NCBI GenBank assembly: GCA_037952775.1
Contig: JBANAY010000003.1
Coordinates: forward strand, 20,398,001-20,462,000
Direction of reading: 5' to 3'
Length of the DNA stretch: 64,000 nucleotides
Source of the DNA: Clonostachys chloroleuca
Taxonomy: Eukaryota > Ascomycota > Sordariomycetes > Hypocreales > Bionectriaceae
Numbering within the stretch: the first letter of the stretch is position 1; each line of letters begins with the position of its first letter. The position numbers and the translations under genes were made by a program. Below the pieces are notes generated by a model. The model was not told where the DNA came from. It worked only from the letters and a program-made list of their open reading frames with translations, and ran no database searches. Positions 34,284 through 46,913 of this stretch are shown here, one piece after another.

Positions 34284-35835
34284 ATGGAGAGAATGCCAGT
34301 TGAACTCCTGCGAAATGTTCTGCAGGAGCTTGACCCCTCTAGTCTCAAAAACGTGAGACTGGCGAGCAAGCGATGTGCGGAACTGGCCACCCCAATCTTG
34401 TTCAGCGTGATCAAGCTCGTGGGCGAAGGGCAGATTCTAATTCGCGTTGTTGACCCTCAGCTCTATCCAAAACGCTCCGTTGAGTTTGGAAAGTTGCATG
34501 AGGCGATTGCCGAATTCCTGCCACTTGCCTGTAATGCAACCCGGCTGGTGTTTGCTCCAGCATTTTACCGAGAAGGTTCGATGAGAATGCTGAGCGATGC
34601 GGTTCTGGCTATAGCAACTGACACCCTTTGTAGGATTCTGGGATGACTATCGGGAATATTTGCATGATCTGATGGAGGCACCCGTGGACGAGGATGATTC
34701 AGACTTTTCTGAAGACGGAGGCGAGGACGGAGGTGAGGGCGAGGACGAGGACGAGGACGAGAGTGAGAGCGAGACGGAGGAACATCGCTACGAGGCCCGA
34801 ATTCAGGCCGTCATCGCTAGAAGAGCAGCCCGGCCTGAGGCCGAAAGGGACCAAATACAAGAAGCCGAAGAGCACTGGAATCTAAAGAGACAAGAGCAAG
34901 AGGCAAACAGCGAGAGAATTGAAACCTCTCTAGTCGAGCTCATCTCGTGTACAAACCTCAAAGAAGTTGAAATCCAAGAATGGGAGTTTTCTGGCTTTGG
35001 AGGCCTCGATTTCGAAAGGTAAGCTAACAACCACGTGGACAGGGACTTTAACTTACATGGAAGCAGCTACGAGATCGATGGAATTCGGAAAGTCTCATCA
35101 CCTACCGCTCATCATCTGCATCTCATTGCTCGCTGCCTTCACAAGTGCGGCCGCCATATTGAGAAGCTGAATGTTCGTGCACTTAACCCAGAGGTGATTC
35201 AAGATTCGCCCGCTATGCGTTATGCGTTTGAAGGTCTCCGCCACCTCAGACTCGATATATACCATGTGGACTCTGTTCTTGAGGATTCATCCTTTGACCA
35301 CGCACTGCCTAAGCTACTCGAACATGCCGGTCCCACTCTGGAACGCCTTGAATTGGTATCCGGTAGCAGTTGGCCTCAGCTTCCGAGCCGTGGTGTGCAT
35401 TCATTGGGCAAGATCTTCAACCACAAAGAGACTAGCAAGAGCCTATCTTTCCCCAACCTCCGATCCTTTCGGCTCGTCTCTTTGATCGTCAGCACTACCT
35501 CCCTGTTGGAATTTCTGACCGCTCAACCAAAGATCGCCAAGGTTGAGTTTAGCTACGTGTATCTGGCAACTTTAGGCATGGGGTGGGAGTCTCTGGCTAG
35601 CGCCCTCCCTGCGTCTGTAGAGACCCTGGAGGTATCTGGTAGGGTCGGCCATGAACCGATTGCAGGTTTTGAACCTCCGATTGCATACAACTGGTGTGCT
35701 GATTGGCCCTATTTCGGGAGGCAATTGCTTACTGAAACAGGCTGGAAGGGGAGGGCGCGGGCCCGACTCGAACTCAGTTCCGCAGAATCGAGAATTCTAG
35801 TAACGAGGAATGAAACTTGTACCGCTGGCCTATAG
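34284..35835 (+). CDS. F-box protein with acidic insert
   Basis: Three exons, 34284..34575, 34634..35018 and 35067..35835, total 481 residues. The N-terminus is an F-box (MPVELLRNVLQELDPSSLKN, VRLASKRCAELATPILF), which recruits Skp1-Cullin1 to ubiquitinate bound substrates. Exon 2 holds a strongly acidic, low-complexity stretch followed by a charged helix (RYEARIQAVIARRAARPEAE). Exon 3 has leucine-rich, LRR-like segments (LEFLTAQPKIAKVEFSYVYL). Intron 1 uses an unusual GTTCGA donor but restores YREGFWDDYREY; intron 2 (48 nt) is standard and joins LDFES to YEIDGIRK. F-box families with variable C-termini are numerous in filamentous fungi; the substrate is unknown. Confidence 0.85.
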
Positions 35836-36797
35836 GTACATGGAATTTTCTTTTAACACACAGTTGAGCAAAGCCCAGATCCACTGTGGGAAAAGAGACA
35901 ACACAGAACAAAGGTCCAATGTATATGGAAACCGAAGTTTTATCCTCTGATATGGGCAAGTATATGTATGATGGGGCTCAAAGGCTGGAGGTTTGATTCG
36001 CAAAATGAAGATTATTCGTATGGGTGCGCCAGCCGTGATCTTTGCGTCCCAGAGACCACATTTCATGTTTGGCATCCGAAGGCCTTGCTTTTAACGTTCG
36101 CCTCGGTTTATCCTTTTTTATTAAACACGAATATTGCCAGATGGGGAAAGGCGTTTCTGCACTGCGGATGCTTCGATCGTATACCGCTGCCCTTGATGCG
36201 CCATTTTCAATCGTCATAGCATCTTGTGAATCTAGACCTAGACCAGGCTGATTGTCCACAAAGCAGTTGATAACCCCCAAGATTCCAGAGCTTCTATCTA
36301 GCGAGTAAATGCCACACCAAAGCTTGTATGGGATCAATTCTCCAGCTTTATGTGCTTTCTTATTGGCTAGTTTTCATTTTCGGGAATGGGCCATATTCTA
36401 AGTTGACTGCATAATGTATAGTGATGAATCAAGGAGAAGTATAGCGAGAGATGGCGATAAAAAAAATTGATGTTGTCGCAGTCATCGTGTTGCCATTCCG
36501 ATGCTGCTTTGAGGTTATCCCCAAGCCCTGTCTTCATCCACCCGGATGCGGGTGCTGGCGGATCAATCATACCGGATTTCACTGCTCTAGTGTTATGAGC
36601 TGTGGATAACCTGTTCCATCGTTTCCTTTTCGTTGGGACTTTGCTGGCCTGGCAGCTGAGCTTTGCGTCCGACGTTCGTCCCCGGCCGTGACTCAGCCCG
36701 GCCACTCCACTGTAGGTTGAAATAATAAGGCGAAGGCTTTTTTTCGTCTCTTTTTGCGTCGAGGCGTTTTATTTTCCAACTTATCACGAACTGGCAC
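35836..36797. other. Intergenic between the two F-box genes
   Basis: No gene seen. Minus-strand frames at 35978-36337 and 36367-36705 have no domain features. A pyrimidine-rich tract at 36738-36756 precedes the second F-box gene. Confidence 0.5.
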
Positions 36798-38228
36798 ATG
36801 ATGGCGCAAAGCACCTCTCTCTGCACTTTGCCGCCAGAGATCAGGATCTCCATCGCCGGCCACCTTGATGCGAAAAGTCTGCTGGCGCTCAGCCTGACGT
36901 GCACCCCCTTTCGCCGCCTAATCCAGCTGACTTCGGACCAGCGCCTTCAGATCCTGCTTCAACTTGAGCTCCTTGATCGACATGGCGGTAAAATGAGAGT
37001 CTACGGACAGCGACCGGAAAATGGAGGAGAGCGGTTTGCGACAGCGCAGCAAATAGCGGATTGGGGACGGTTTCGATGGGCGTGCTCTGGATGCCTGCGC
37101 CTGCTGCCTCATCTTGAGTTCGACAACCGATTCGTCTTTGGGAGATCGTACCAGAAGCCAGTACACACACGGCCGAACGATCACGTCTGGTCCTGGGATT
37201 CTCACCTGGATGAGGTTGACAGGCGATTGCTCGGTTCGGGAGAGAAGCGTCATTTGCGCCAATGCAACGAGTGTCTGTCCCGCGGAGGCTCGTCATCTCT
37301 CCGCTACGTAGACGAATTTTTCTTGGGTTCTGCAGTAACCGCGCCCCCAGACCTGTCCCGTCGTATCCCGGTTGCCAACAGCCGCCGAATACGTTGCGCA
37401 TCTGCAACAAACAGATTCTTTCCAGGATTTCTAGACTTTCTTTCGCGCAGTCTGGACGAATCGAAGGAGGTGCCTAGCAAACGGGCTTTGCAGTATCTTG
37501 GATACCACTCACGGCTTTACTCTGTTCGCTCTTTTAAATGCTACCTACTTCGCTGTCCGTCATGTGAACGATGGAAGGAGTTGCGATCTTTTCCCGTCCC
37601 ATGTAACGTCTCCTGTTGGAGCGTTGATACGGAATCGGCCAAAGAAAGGTTGTTTGTTTCGTCTGATCGCGTGCTGCAGTTTGACGAGCACCACCCCATT
37701 AATTTGGGCTGCATGGCGTGTCTAGTTGCTCAAGGAAACGGCTATGACTCTATTGCTGAGGTGGTGCTGAGCCTGTTTCAAAGCGAGATGGATCTTGCGA
37801 TTAGGGCCGAGGAACAACGCTTGGAGGTTGGTTGGTACGTGATGGCAGAATTCATCAAGTCCGAGTGGCCCGAGTCCATCCGCCAGGAGCTGGAGATAGT
37901 CAAGGGAGTTCTGGACGGAAGCAGGCAGGGAGGCACGAATCTAGATTTGCGGCAACTGGGAAACTCTCGAAGAAAGCTCAGGGATTTCATGGATGAGGTT
38001 TCTAGAGACCCTTCGTTTCGACGCGATTGCTGTTCACAGAGTTGCCCACGGTCGACAGTGGCGGCATTTGTGAGGTACTACGATGCTATGGAGGAAGAAA
38101 TGAACTGGCTGCACGAAGCAAAGGCGGCTATAGAAGCGATGCCAGAGCTTTTGACCAACTGGGTGTTGGACCCGCAGAACATGGACAAACCACCATGGGA
38201 CCAACCCGACCTTCCGGTGCGGGATTGA
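36798..38228 (+). CDS. F-box protein, intronless, Cys-rich
   Basis: A single-exon protein of 476 residues starting at the first of two adjacent Met codons. The F-box lies near the N-terminus: LPPEIRISIAGHLDAKSLLA then LSLTCTPFRRLIQ. Further on there are paired cysteines that could bind metal (WACSGCLRLLPH, RQCNECLSRGG, LRCPSCERWKEL). The C-terminal part is helical and charged. It is unrelated in sequence to the neighbouring F-box protein beyond the F-box itself, so this is not a recent tandem duplicate. Probable SCF substrate adaptor; the target is unknown. Confidence 0.85.
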   Translation: MMAQSTSLCTLPPEIRISIAGHLDAKSLLALSLTCTPFRRLIQLTSDQRLQILLQLELLDRHGGKMRVYGQRPENGGERFATAQQIADWGRFRWACSGCLRLLPHLEFDNRFVFGRSYQKPVHTRPNDHVWSWDSHLDEVDRRLLGSGEKRHLRQCNECLSRGGSSSLRYVDEFFLGSAVTAPPDLSRRIPVANSRRIRCASATNRFFPGFLDFLSRSLDESKEVPSKRALQYLGYHSRLYSVRSFKCYLLRCPSCERWKELRSFPVPCNVSCWSVDTESAKERLFVSSDRVLQFDEHHPINLGCMACLVAQGNGYDSIAEVVLSLFQSEMDLAIRAEEQRLEVGWYVMAEFIKSEWPESIRQELEIVKGVLDGSRQGGTNLDLRQLGNSRRKLRDFMDEVSRDPSFRRDCCSQSCPRSTVAAFVRYYDAMEEEMNWLHEAKAAIEAMPELLTNWVLDPQNMDKPPWDQPDLPVRD

Positions 38229-38614
38229 GCTGAACTATGGTAAAGAAGTCTAAGGGTGGAATATAGAGTGTAAATAACTTATTAGGATATAGGATGGTTT
38301 ATGCTTGATAGTACAGATGGAATCCCGGCCCATACTATCTTGATGGAACCAAGTTCATGTTAGATATCCGAAGTTGGTAGTCCAACACTCGCGAACAAGT
38401 GAGCCGGATCAAAATCGATATGTTTAGGTATGAATGAGAAAATTTCCGTTTATCTTAACTCTTAGAGTGTATAATTGTAGTGTGCTTTGCTGTTTGTTCA
38501 TTTTGCATCCAACCTAATACCCCCGATTCCTTGCTCTGCGCTGTGTCGTAAATATTCTGATGCCGCCCCCTTGGCCGAGAAAGGCAAGTATATAGCATAG
38601 TTGCAACTCTGGTG
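38229..38614. other. Short convergent intergenic region
   Basis: 386 bases between the ends of the F-box gene and the next minus-strand gene; nothing recognised. Confidence 0.6.
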
Positions 38615-39223
38615 CTATCGTTCATAAGAAAGCCTTCCACTGTCCCAGACATCTGCGTTCAATATTATGTCTGGCTTGGAGTTTGCATTTTCTTTGGCCA
38701 TAGAGCAAATAAGAGACCAGTCGACAATATCCACATCAGCTTTTACCCACGAAACCTGGGACCCGGGGCATAGCAGTTCCAATTTGGTGATTAAATTAGC
38801 CGTTTCGTCCGCCAAAACATTTAGTTGCTCGATATCTTTCCTTGCCCTGCGAACTGGTCTGCCCTTCCGCCAGATAAAGTCCTTCAAACTGAACCTTTCT
38901 ACCAGCGGTTGCTCTTCCTTGCTTGGTAAGAATCGTGACGGCCCTGAGAGATGCAAATGGATGATATTCTCGAGAATATCTTTAACCTGACTGTGTATAT
39001 CATCGTTCTGAAGCAGCGGATGGAACTCGCTCAGCGTAGGAAAATCTCGCATGAGAGGAAACCCGTTGGCGCGGCCCCATGTGTAGAGGCGACCATCCTG
39101 CCTAACAAGCTTATCCCTCACGGCGTAATGCTTTTTCCCGAGGCGTTTTAAATCTTGATGCTGGCTCAAGTGCTTGCATGCGAGCTCATACGGTGCCTGC
39201 AGGGTCTCGGGAGAGGCGGCCAT
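38615..39223 (-). CDS. Hypothetical protein, 202 residues
   Basis: Single-exon frame. The start is the ATG at 39221-39223 (MAASPETLQAPYELACKHLS), because the seven upstream codons begin only with TTG. The product is mostly helical and charged, with KDILENIIHLHLSG and RRARKDIEQLNVLADETANL, and has no signal peptide, membrane segment or motif I recognise. The coding-like composition over 200 codons makes a real gene likely, though it could be the 5' or 3' remnant of something larger. No function offered. Confidence 0.55.
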   Translation of the reverse strand: MAASPETLQAPYELACKHLSQHQDLKRLGKKHYAVRDKLVRQDGRLYTWGRANGFPLMRDFPTLSEFHPLLQNDDIHSQVKDILENIIHLHLSGPSRFLPSKEEQPLVERFSLKDFIWRKGRPVRRARKDIEQLNVLADETANLITKLELLCPGSQVSWVKADVDIVDWSLICSMAKENANSKPDIILNADVWDSGRLSYER

Positions 39224-41547
39224 CTGTGCGGTTTCGGCTAACAAGAGATGTATTGGCTAAATTGAAAGATGCTCTGTGACGGTATTAAGTCATGGATGTA
39301 TTAATTCAAAAACCGAATTGGAGGTGATGGGAAACACTATTTGAGTAAGCTTACGTTGAAGGGGTTGAGGATGAGCTGACTGGCACCCCGCACATGTGCT
39401 GACGGACGGAGTATGCCTTGCGTTATCCAGCCAATCAAGCGTGCATAATGACCGTTTCAGTCATATTCTGCATCGTCGGTTGCAGTCGGTACACAAGGTT
39501 ACTGTTCTCTAAATAACGCTTTGAAAGGCGTGATTGGCCTGTTCTTGAAGACTAACATTTCTACACTGCTGACAAGCGTTTCTCTTTACATGTAATACAT
39601 TATCGAATAAGGATCATTCAACTTTGTTTATTCCTTTATTAACTGTTCGTGATCTTATCACTTGTGACTTAATATGTAAATTGAAACATATCAACTGAAG
39701 ACACAGAATGGCTTCCGACGGACGAAAGCAGCTCATCCCCAAGCCCGGCCTGTTGCACAACTACCCCAGCTGAAGACTCAGAACAGACCGACCACGCGCA
39801 ACGATGACTTCGTCCTCCGACAGGGAAGACGATAAAATTATACTCGTGGGGCCCGACAACATACGAAGATGTCCATCTAGGCTATGCAAAGAATGACGTG
39901 ACAATCGAATCATGAAAGACTACTTCGGCTTTCATATCAAGTTTCTCATTGGTACCACCGAAACTGATGACAATATTATTCTCAAGAGTCGCCAGAAATA
40001 TCTATTAGGACATTTTATGAAGGATAATTGTACCGAGAATGGCTCGGTGAGCACATTGGTCCCCGAAGTGACCAGGGGAGCATTTTAACACTATATTGCC
40101 AACAATCTTTCAGGTTTACCCTTGGATACAAGCACAGAGACACATTTTAAGGAGGCCTACAAGCAGATAAAACGAAAATGTCGGGCCTTTGGCCAGGTGC
40201 CACGTTACGAAACAGAGGAACAGGGCACCGCCGTCGTCGATTTGGCTTTGAAGCGCACGTGGGAACAGCCCAATCCGCAGCCAAGGCCCTGCGAGCTCCA
40301 GGAACACTGTTGAATAACTTTTGCCAAAACGTGTGACATTATCTTTCTATATCTAGGTACTTTGAATGGTGCTAAAATGGACTCGAATAACCATGAGATA
40401 TACCTTGGGCTGACCCAGAGCCTCGAACACCGTTTCTTCGAAGACACGACCGCTCGCTATTTCACCCTAATCAGCTAACTCGTATGACTGATCAAGTTCC
40501 CCATATTGTGCGGTTTGTTGAGCAAACTATTGCGAACGTATTCAATACTCCCTCATGATAAAGAACCAGCATAGTCAGAAGCTTACTGGTCGACTCCAGA
40601 CTGCCATTCACAATGGACCTATTACTTCATTCAAATGAGACAACTGAGGTGAGTCAAGCCAATTGCCTCTTCTGAAATGGCCAAGGCGCTAACGGATCAT
40701 AGGATATGAGATTTCAAGATAAGGAAGAGTCTAAAGAACTATACGACTATTAAGGACTTTTCTTTCTCCAGCAGGAGTGGACTTCGGGTTCTCTCTGGAT
40801 TTGCTTCCTCCTTATGCTTGACATTCATATGTGGCCAACTCCGCGACGTACATCTTTGGAACCTAGGTATCTATCTTGAAGACCGTGATAGCACCCGGCT
40901 TGTATCGGTACGGCCCTTGGATAAGCCGGTCGTAGCATCACGCGCAGAGCAGGAATCAGCTAGCATTGCCAAGGCGACCGCTTAGCTGGAAAAGAAGGCC
41001 AGGGAGGCTGCCAATTTCAACCCTCTGTTGATGTTCTAGAAACCGGGCGGCTACTTGCGATGGGAGAAGAACGGCAGAACGACTTTGGACGCAGTAGGGG
41101 TTATGGCGTCTAAGAATAGGTAAGCGCAAGAAGCTGGTCAAGGAGTGGGAGAACGGGTTGCAGGCGGGCCGGCGGCAAAGTAGGTCTCTGGCAGGCCTAG
41201 TTGCCCCCAATGGCTGTGCTTATGCATGTATCGCTCTTATTCAATCAATGCCAGTGAACTTGCATGTACATGCGGTCGTCTGGACAGGCTACGAAGCTAA
41301 GACGCGGCTGGTAGGACACGCCGAGAACCCCCAAGATGTTGGTATCATCCATCTAGGCTGGGATTGGCTGACTTAGGTGCCGTGACACACACTTCTTACG
41401 ATTGTGGTCCAAATCCTGTTCGTTGGCTGCATCAAGACCAGACGGGTCACTTGAATGTTTCAATTTATGCATCCATTTATTCAAGGTAACACTCGTATCC
41501 AAAAAGAGATAACCAACGGTCCAATCATCCAACGGACAGACAGCCGC
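39224..41547. other. Gene-poor region with traces of decayed coding DNA
   Basis: From about 39708 a plus-strand ATG reads MASDGRKQLIPKPGLLHNYP before a stop. The next in-frame blocks (IMKDYFGFHIKFLIGTTETD and following) still look protein-like but are interrupted by stops. Near 40614-40710 there is an intron-like GTGAGT...GCTAAC...ATAG after MDLLLHSNETTE. No frame is long enough to call a gene. Probably a relic; identity unknown. Confidence 0.4.
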
Positions 41548-43321
41548 TTACTGCCCCATAATTTCATCCCCATCCACACGGCTCGAGATCCATGCCAAAG
41601 CCTTCAGCCATGTAACCTCTGCCTCTCTATCACCAGATCTCGCCAATGGTTGTGAAACAATACCAGGTCTCATAAGCAGAGCAATAGGCCGCCCTTCCGT
41701 CTGCGAGCCAAGAGTGGCAAGTGCCTGGGCGTCAGCATCCATCGAGAGAGACTTCCATCGAAATGGAACGTTTGCGAACTGGTTAATGTAGTGCACGTTG
41801 ATATAGCCCTTCTTCTGCCAAAGTCGCAGAGACAAGTTGGCAAAGCTCAGGATTATCTTGGCTAGATCACTTTTCGCGTCCTTGTCCTCCCAATATATTT
41901 CGTCGATCAAAAACCCAAAGTTACCTAAAAAGATTCTTGCAAAATATCCCGCTGCCTCTATCGTCATAGGGGTAGACTTTTCCAAGGTTCGCAATGTATT
42001 GATTCGCCAGTCCATGGCAGCATCGGGTTGTGCTAAATTCTGATCAGTTTGGTAACAAATGGCATTGGAGAAAGGCATACCCTTGGCTAAGGCTGACTCA
42101 ATTGCACTGAGGGCCGAACTGCCTGCAACCTGGCTCTGTCCGTGCAACTCAGGGTTCATATCCACGAGAAAGTATGGTGATCCCAAGAACTCGCGACAAA
42201 GAAAGCTAGAAAGCGCTGCTTGTAGCAGAGGCAATGACGCCTCACCATCACCTAGTCTCAAATCTAGTTTGAGAAAGTCAGGAGACCGAAGGTAAGCCTC
42301 GTTGGTGTTTAGGAGGTTCATCGAATGGAGAAGCTCTTGCGCCTGATCTGGATCCTTCAACTCTGGAGCGCAAAGATCCGAGCACCAAGAAAAAAAATCA
42401 CCCTGGAAAAAGAGTCTTAAGGCTTCTCGTACCTTGTCGTCCGGTAGTTCGTTTGAGACTTCAGAGGCGAGATCTGAAATTTGTCTGGCGCGAATGTTAG
42501 TGACTACCGCTTCCTGTTGTTTTATTTCTTTCTTGGCCACTTCTAGCTGGGCCATTGTTGTATTCAGTTGGGCCTCAAAATGAGACCGCTCCTGACAAAC
42601 TTTCTGGTATTGATTTGCCCATTGTTCGTGCTGTTCCTGGATTTGGTGCTGGCGCTTTTTGCCTTGTTTGTGAAAGCGCGCCTTGGCCTCATCCAACTGC
42701 TTGTCCTTGGAACGCAGTTCCTCTTCCAGTTCAGCGATACTTTTTTCGATATTGTTGTTGGGGTCTTCCGTTCGACCAGGGAATAACGAGGTAATGCTAT
42801 GAAGAATCCCCCCGCTTGGTTTTACTACAATACGATTTCGTGAAAAGTTACGGGAATTTGTTTCCCGTGGATCTTCGGGTGTATCGATACCTCGAGAGTC
42901 CTGACGTACGTCTCCAGAAGAGTCAATCGGTGGCCTGCCTTCACAATCGCCGTTGGTCTCGGGTAACCCTTCATCATCTTGAGTTTTGAGTTTTCCAGAA
43001 TGGGTTGTGTGACCTGCACTTCTCTCATCATTTTCTCGTTGAGAAGTGGAGGTGGAGACTTTCTAAATCAATTGACAAGTCAGTGACTGGAAAAGCTTGC
43101 AATTTTTATCTCAACTCTTATTTCAACTCATACCTTATATCTTTCTTCTCTGGATGAGCCATGATTATCGGTAGATTTGTGGTCTCTGTCTCTTTGCGTT
43201 GGTTGATGACCACCAGACCGCTGGAAATTTACTTAGTCCACTCTTCTCGAATTTGACCCTGCTAGAGGCGAAAACTTACAGGTTTGCTCTTGTAGCTAGC
43301 TGACACTGCTTCTTTCATCAT
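41548..43321 (-). CDS. Coiled-coil protein of unknown function, divergent partner of the Hsp70-like gene
   Basis: Three exons on the minus strand, 43280..43321, 43134..43220 and 41548..43062, all introns phase 0, total 547 residues. The first 130 residues are disordered and polar (MMKEAVSASYKSKP, RSGGHQPTQRDRDHKSTDNH). A coiled coil follows (KSIAELEEELRSKDKQ onward through QWANQYQKVCQERSHFEAQL), then a globular C-terminal half (SFLCREFLGSPYFLVDMNPE, YFARIFLGNFGFLIDEIYWE). I recognise no named domain. Its start lies 569 bases from that of the Hsp70-like gene on the other strand, so they probably share regulation, and a partner or client role is a reasonable guess only. The 5' end is supported by three consistent splice joins. 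Confidence 0.72.
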
Positions 43322-43890
43322 TGGAGATGTTGGTGATCCTGCTTTGCGGTAGAAAAAATGTTTCGAGGAGGACGACTTGTTACGACAGGGGCAGTAAGGA
43401 CTCAGGAGGAATGAAGTGAATGAACAAGAGAAAAGAGATGCTCTCGCGAGCCACGAGTCTACTCCATTCTCATAAAGCTTCTAAAATTGGTCGTGTTTGA
43501 AACAATTTCATTTACGCGCGCGCTCCTGCATCTTGCATTAGAATGACTGCAGGAGGCTGTGCTGCAGGAGGCTGTGCATATGGTTACATTCAGGGCCAAC
43601 AGATTTGAATGCAATGTGGAGGGGAGAAACATGATTGGCCGCCGCCCCTGTCTATTGGCCTCCTGCATGTTTCGTCTCAGCCAGGCGCAGAGCACATGTG
43701 ATCAGGCTCCCTCACCAGCACTATCATCTCACAGTATTTGATATGCTGGAATGCATGAGCGGAGGGACAAATCCCACATTCATCTGTTATCTTGTTCTTT
43801 TCTCCAAATTCTCACCTTGACTCTGGATGAATCATTTCCATTAGTGCACTCTCACCAAATCTCTGTTGTTGGTAAATCAACCTTCTAGCC
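43322..43890. promoter_or_regulatory. Divergent promoter region, coiled-coil gene / Hsp70-like gene
   Basis: About 570 bases between divergent starts. It contains a near-duplicated GCAGGAGGCTGTGC at about 43549-43575. No clear heat-shock element (nGAAn arrays) or TATA box seen. Confidence 0.4.
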
Positions 43891-46161
43891 ATGGCTTTCA
43901 GAAACAAACAAAAACTGATAGTTGGGATTGATTATGGCACTACGTATTCGGGTGAGCCCATATCAAACACAGAGGCTGGATAGAACGCTAATGATAACGT
44001 TGAAGGACTCAGTTTTGCTCTCTCCAATGCATCTGATTTGAAAGATATCAAGCCTTGGACAAAGTATCCCGGTGCCTCATCTCATCATGCTGAGATGGCA
44101 GTCAAAGCCCCAACACGAGTCGCGTTTGCATGTGAGAATGAGGACCTTGACGAAGACGCGTGGGGTTATCAGGTCGAACCAGACATGAAGGCGTACGCCT
44201 TGACAAAGCTCCTCCTGGATAAAGATGCGCTCCAGTCAGAATATGATGATCCGGAACTGGCTACATCTATTTCCAGAGGAGACGAATTCATGCTCCCCAC
44301 CGGCAAGTCAGCGCTTACCGTTGCCACGCGATTTTTGAAGGGAATGTATGACATGTTCGAAAAGGCTGCAATTGAGATGTTAAGTGAAGATGGTTTCAAG
44401 GACATGCCAATTGACTACTGGCTTACTGTACCTGCGACATGGAGCGAGAAAGCCAAGCTTCTCACAAAACGCGCCGCTCTCGATGCCGGGTTTGCTTCGA
44501 ATGAGAGCGACAGAATCATGTTAATCCCAGAACCAGAGGCAGCAGCACATGCAGCGCTCAAATCCGGCCTGCACACTTTGGCCAATTTCGTCGAGGTAAG
44601 CAAGGATCACACAGTCCCGCCGCCAATCTAATTTTCTGACAAATGTGCTTAGACGGGGACTAATGTGATGGTTTGCGACTGCGGCGGTGGTACTGTGGTT
44701 TGTTTGCCCCACATCCTCGTGAATGGCAGAATACTGACACAATATCAAGGACATTACTTCATACGAGATTCAAAGAACACATCCTACCCTAAAACTAAGA
44801 GAGGTAGCTGTTGGGGCAGGTAAGTAATATTCAGTCCCATTGATTAATGTAGACAACATTAGTGACACTTGTGATTCCAGCCGGAAAGTGTGGTGGTACA
44901 TTCGTGGATAGGAATTTCTTCAAGCTCATGGTTGAACGATTTGGCGAGGCTTTCACGTCACTCGGGGCCGACCAGATTGGCCCAGCAAGTGCCTTTATGG
45001 ATCAATTTGAGCTAAAGAAAAAGGATTTCAGTATGAAGAATCCTAGCAAACGACCTCATCGTCTGGTTCTTCCAATGCCTTTGTTGCAGCTGACTCCGGA
45101 AATTCAGAAGTACTACGAGAAGCGTTCGTCTTCAATTTTGCTTAGGCCGGAAGACTTTAAGGCCTTATTTGATCCTGTCATCGACAAGATCGAACAATTG
45201 GTTCATGATCAAGTCTCTGAAGTGGAGCAACGGGAAGGATCTTCCATCAGCACCATCATCCTGGTCGGTGGCTTTGGATCTTCACCGTACCTCAACGAAA
45301 GATTAGAGAGTTGGTGCAAACAACGAAACATCCGGCTCAAACTACCGTGGACAGGCGGGTATTTCCATTTGAAGCCCTCTAAACTTGTCTAATATACATG
45401 TACTAATGCCTCCAGATGGTCTGCCATCGTTCGTGGCGCGGTTCTCCGAGGACTTGAAGGTTCAATTGTCAAAGAGAAAAAGTGCCGGCGTCACTATGGC
45501 TACTCACTTGACCAACCATACTATCCCTTACTCCATGCAGGATACGACAAACTGAAACGCTCTATTCATTACGACAGGTTCGACAGGATGGATTACCTGT
45601 CGGGATTCATGATCTGGAGTATGGGCAAGGTTCGGACAACTCCTTCCTTCAGCCAAGCAAGTGAGAATCGCTAACAAGATAGACTTATACAGGGTACTGT
45701 TATTGATTCTTCGACTGAAGTTGACAATTCATTTTGTACAAGGTTCTCCGATCGTTCAGTTTTAAATGAACGCATAACTTTATATTCATGTAGCTTGGAT
45801 GACGGCCCACCCACCATTGAGAATGACAGTAAGTGGTTTTTGATGCCATGTGTGTTGAGATGCCGGGTCTGGCATCTCTAGTTGCTGTTTTTAGCTTTAT
45901 ACTCAAACTCTCTCCCACCGTGAAACAGGCTAACTTTGAGAAGGAATCGAAGAAGTTGGAAAAGTCAGGTATTCGATTCAGCTAGAGCTTCTAGACCTTG
46001 ATAAAACACGGAGCATTGTTGACGAAAAGGGGGTTACCTGGTACAGTCTTGACTTCACTATGCGTACCCGACTTGACGATGATTCAGGCCACCTTATGTT
46101 CTCGGTGCACTATGAAGGGAAAGAGGTCGGCAAGGCGGGAATTGAAATAGCTTCTAGTTGA
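43891..46161 (+). CDS. Hsp70-like actin-fold ATPase, eight exons
   Basis: Exons: 43891..43951, 44006..44595, 44653..44697, 44750..44819, 44881..45358, 45416..45629, 45693..45828, 45944..46161; 603 residues. It has the actin/Hsp70 ATPase fold: phosphate-1 VGIDYGTTYSG (11-21), PATWSEKAKLLTKRAALDAG, phosphate-2 VMVCDCGGGTVD (split by an intron after TV), the VGAAGKCGGTFVDR segment, and the adenosine motif IILVGGFGSSPYLNERL. This is the divergent fungal Hsp70-like group (related to HSPA12) rather than a canonical Ssa/Kar2; there is no EEVD tail and the C-terminal substrate domain is replaced by a short beta-rich end. Intron 6 uses a GTTCGG donor. Every splice restores frame. A role in non-self response is possible but unproven. 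Confidence 0.88.
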
Positions 46162-46913
46162 GGAAATTTATAATAATGCTTCTTATTGTGTAATAGTAAG
46201 CAGATGATATTCCCTAATAATTGCCTACCAATTTCTTATCAATATTATTACGAACTATTGTCTATCAATATTGTGGCCTATTTTGAAGACTTGAGGTTAA
46301 CATACTTTTGCAGTTCCTGTTATTCTAATACCCACTTGTCCCCCTCAATGCCCTTCGCTATCTCGCCCTATCAGCGCGCCCAATACTCAGTCTTGCATAG
46401 AGGGGGGATGATCTGCACTGATACTAGGCCGGATCCAACTTGAGGTGCTTCTACAAAACGCCTCATCTGCAGGAGGCCCTCCCTCCTTATCAAATGAGGG
46501 CCTACGAACTCTAATTGTAGGGCCTGGAAGTTTCTTTGCATGCTTTCTTGGGTTGTGTCTCCGCGTTATTCTAGGATTCATCCTCGTTATTTTGCATCTT
46601 CACTCACCGACATTGGGGAGACGTGGCTTCGTCATTAATGACAGAGTTTCACTTCCCAATGATAGGCTAGGCGTAGGACATTATCTGCGTTGCACAGCCG
46701 GTGGGCTTTTTGCCTTTTCCGTCATGTTGCCTTAGAGGCCAAGGGTGGTAGAGTAAAGTGTAAGAATCCATATGTAACTCATTACTATAAATTAGGCAGC
46801 ATCCCAGGGCAAACGTCACAACATTTGGTTGATAGCAAGTCAAGTTCAATCGAGCAAACCATACATTGATTCATATTATTTACCTCGTACAAGGTTCCAA
46901 GACACACTTCACA
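46162..46913. other. Intergenic, Hsp70-like / dynamin-like
   Basis: No gene recognised. A plus-strand frame at 46445-46735 has hydrophobic stretches but no start context or domain. The right part is the dynamin-like promoter. Confidence 0.5.
46786..46792 (+). promoter_or_regulatory. TATA box of the dynamin-like gene
   Basis: TATAAAT about 125 bases upstream of the ATG at 46914. Confidence 0.4.

Noticed and set aside
35750..35800. tRNA-like GAGTTCGAGTC (B-box-like) on the minus strand
   Set aside because: Lies inside the F-box coding exon and no acceptor or anticodon arms can be folded around it.
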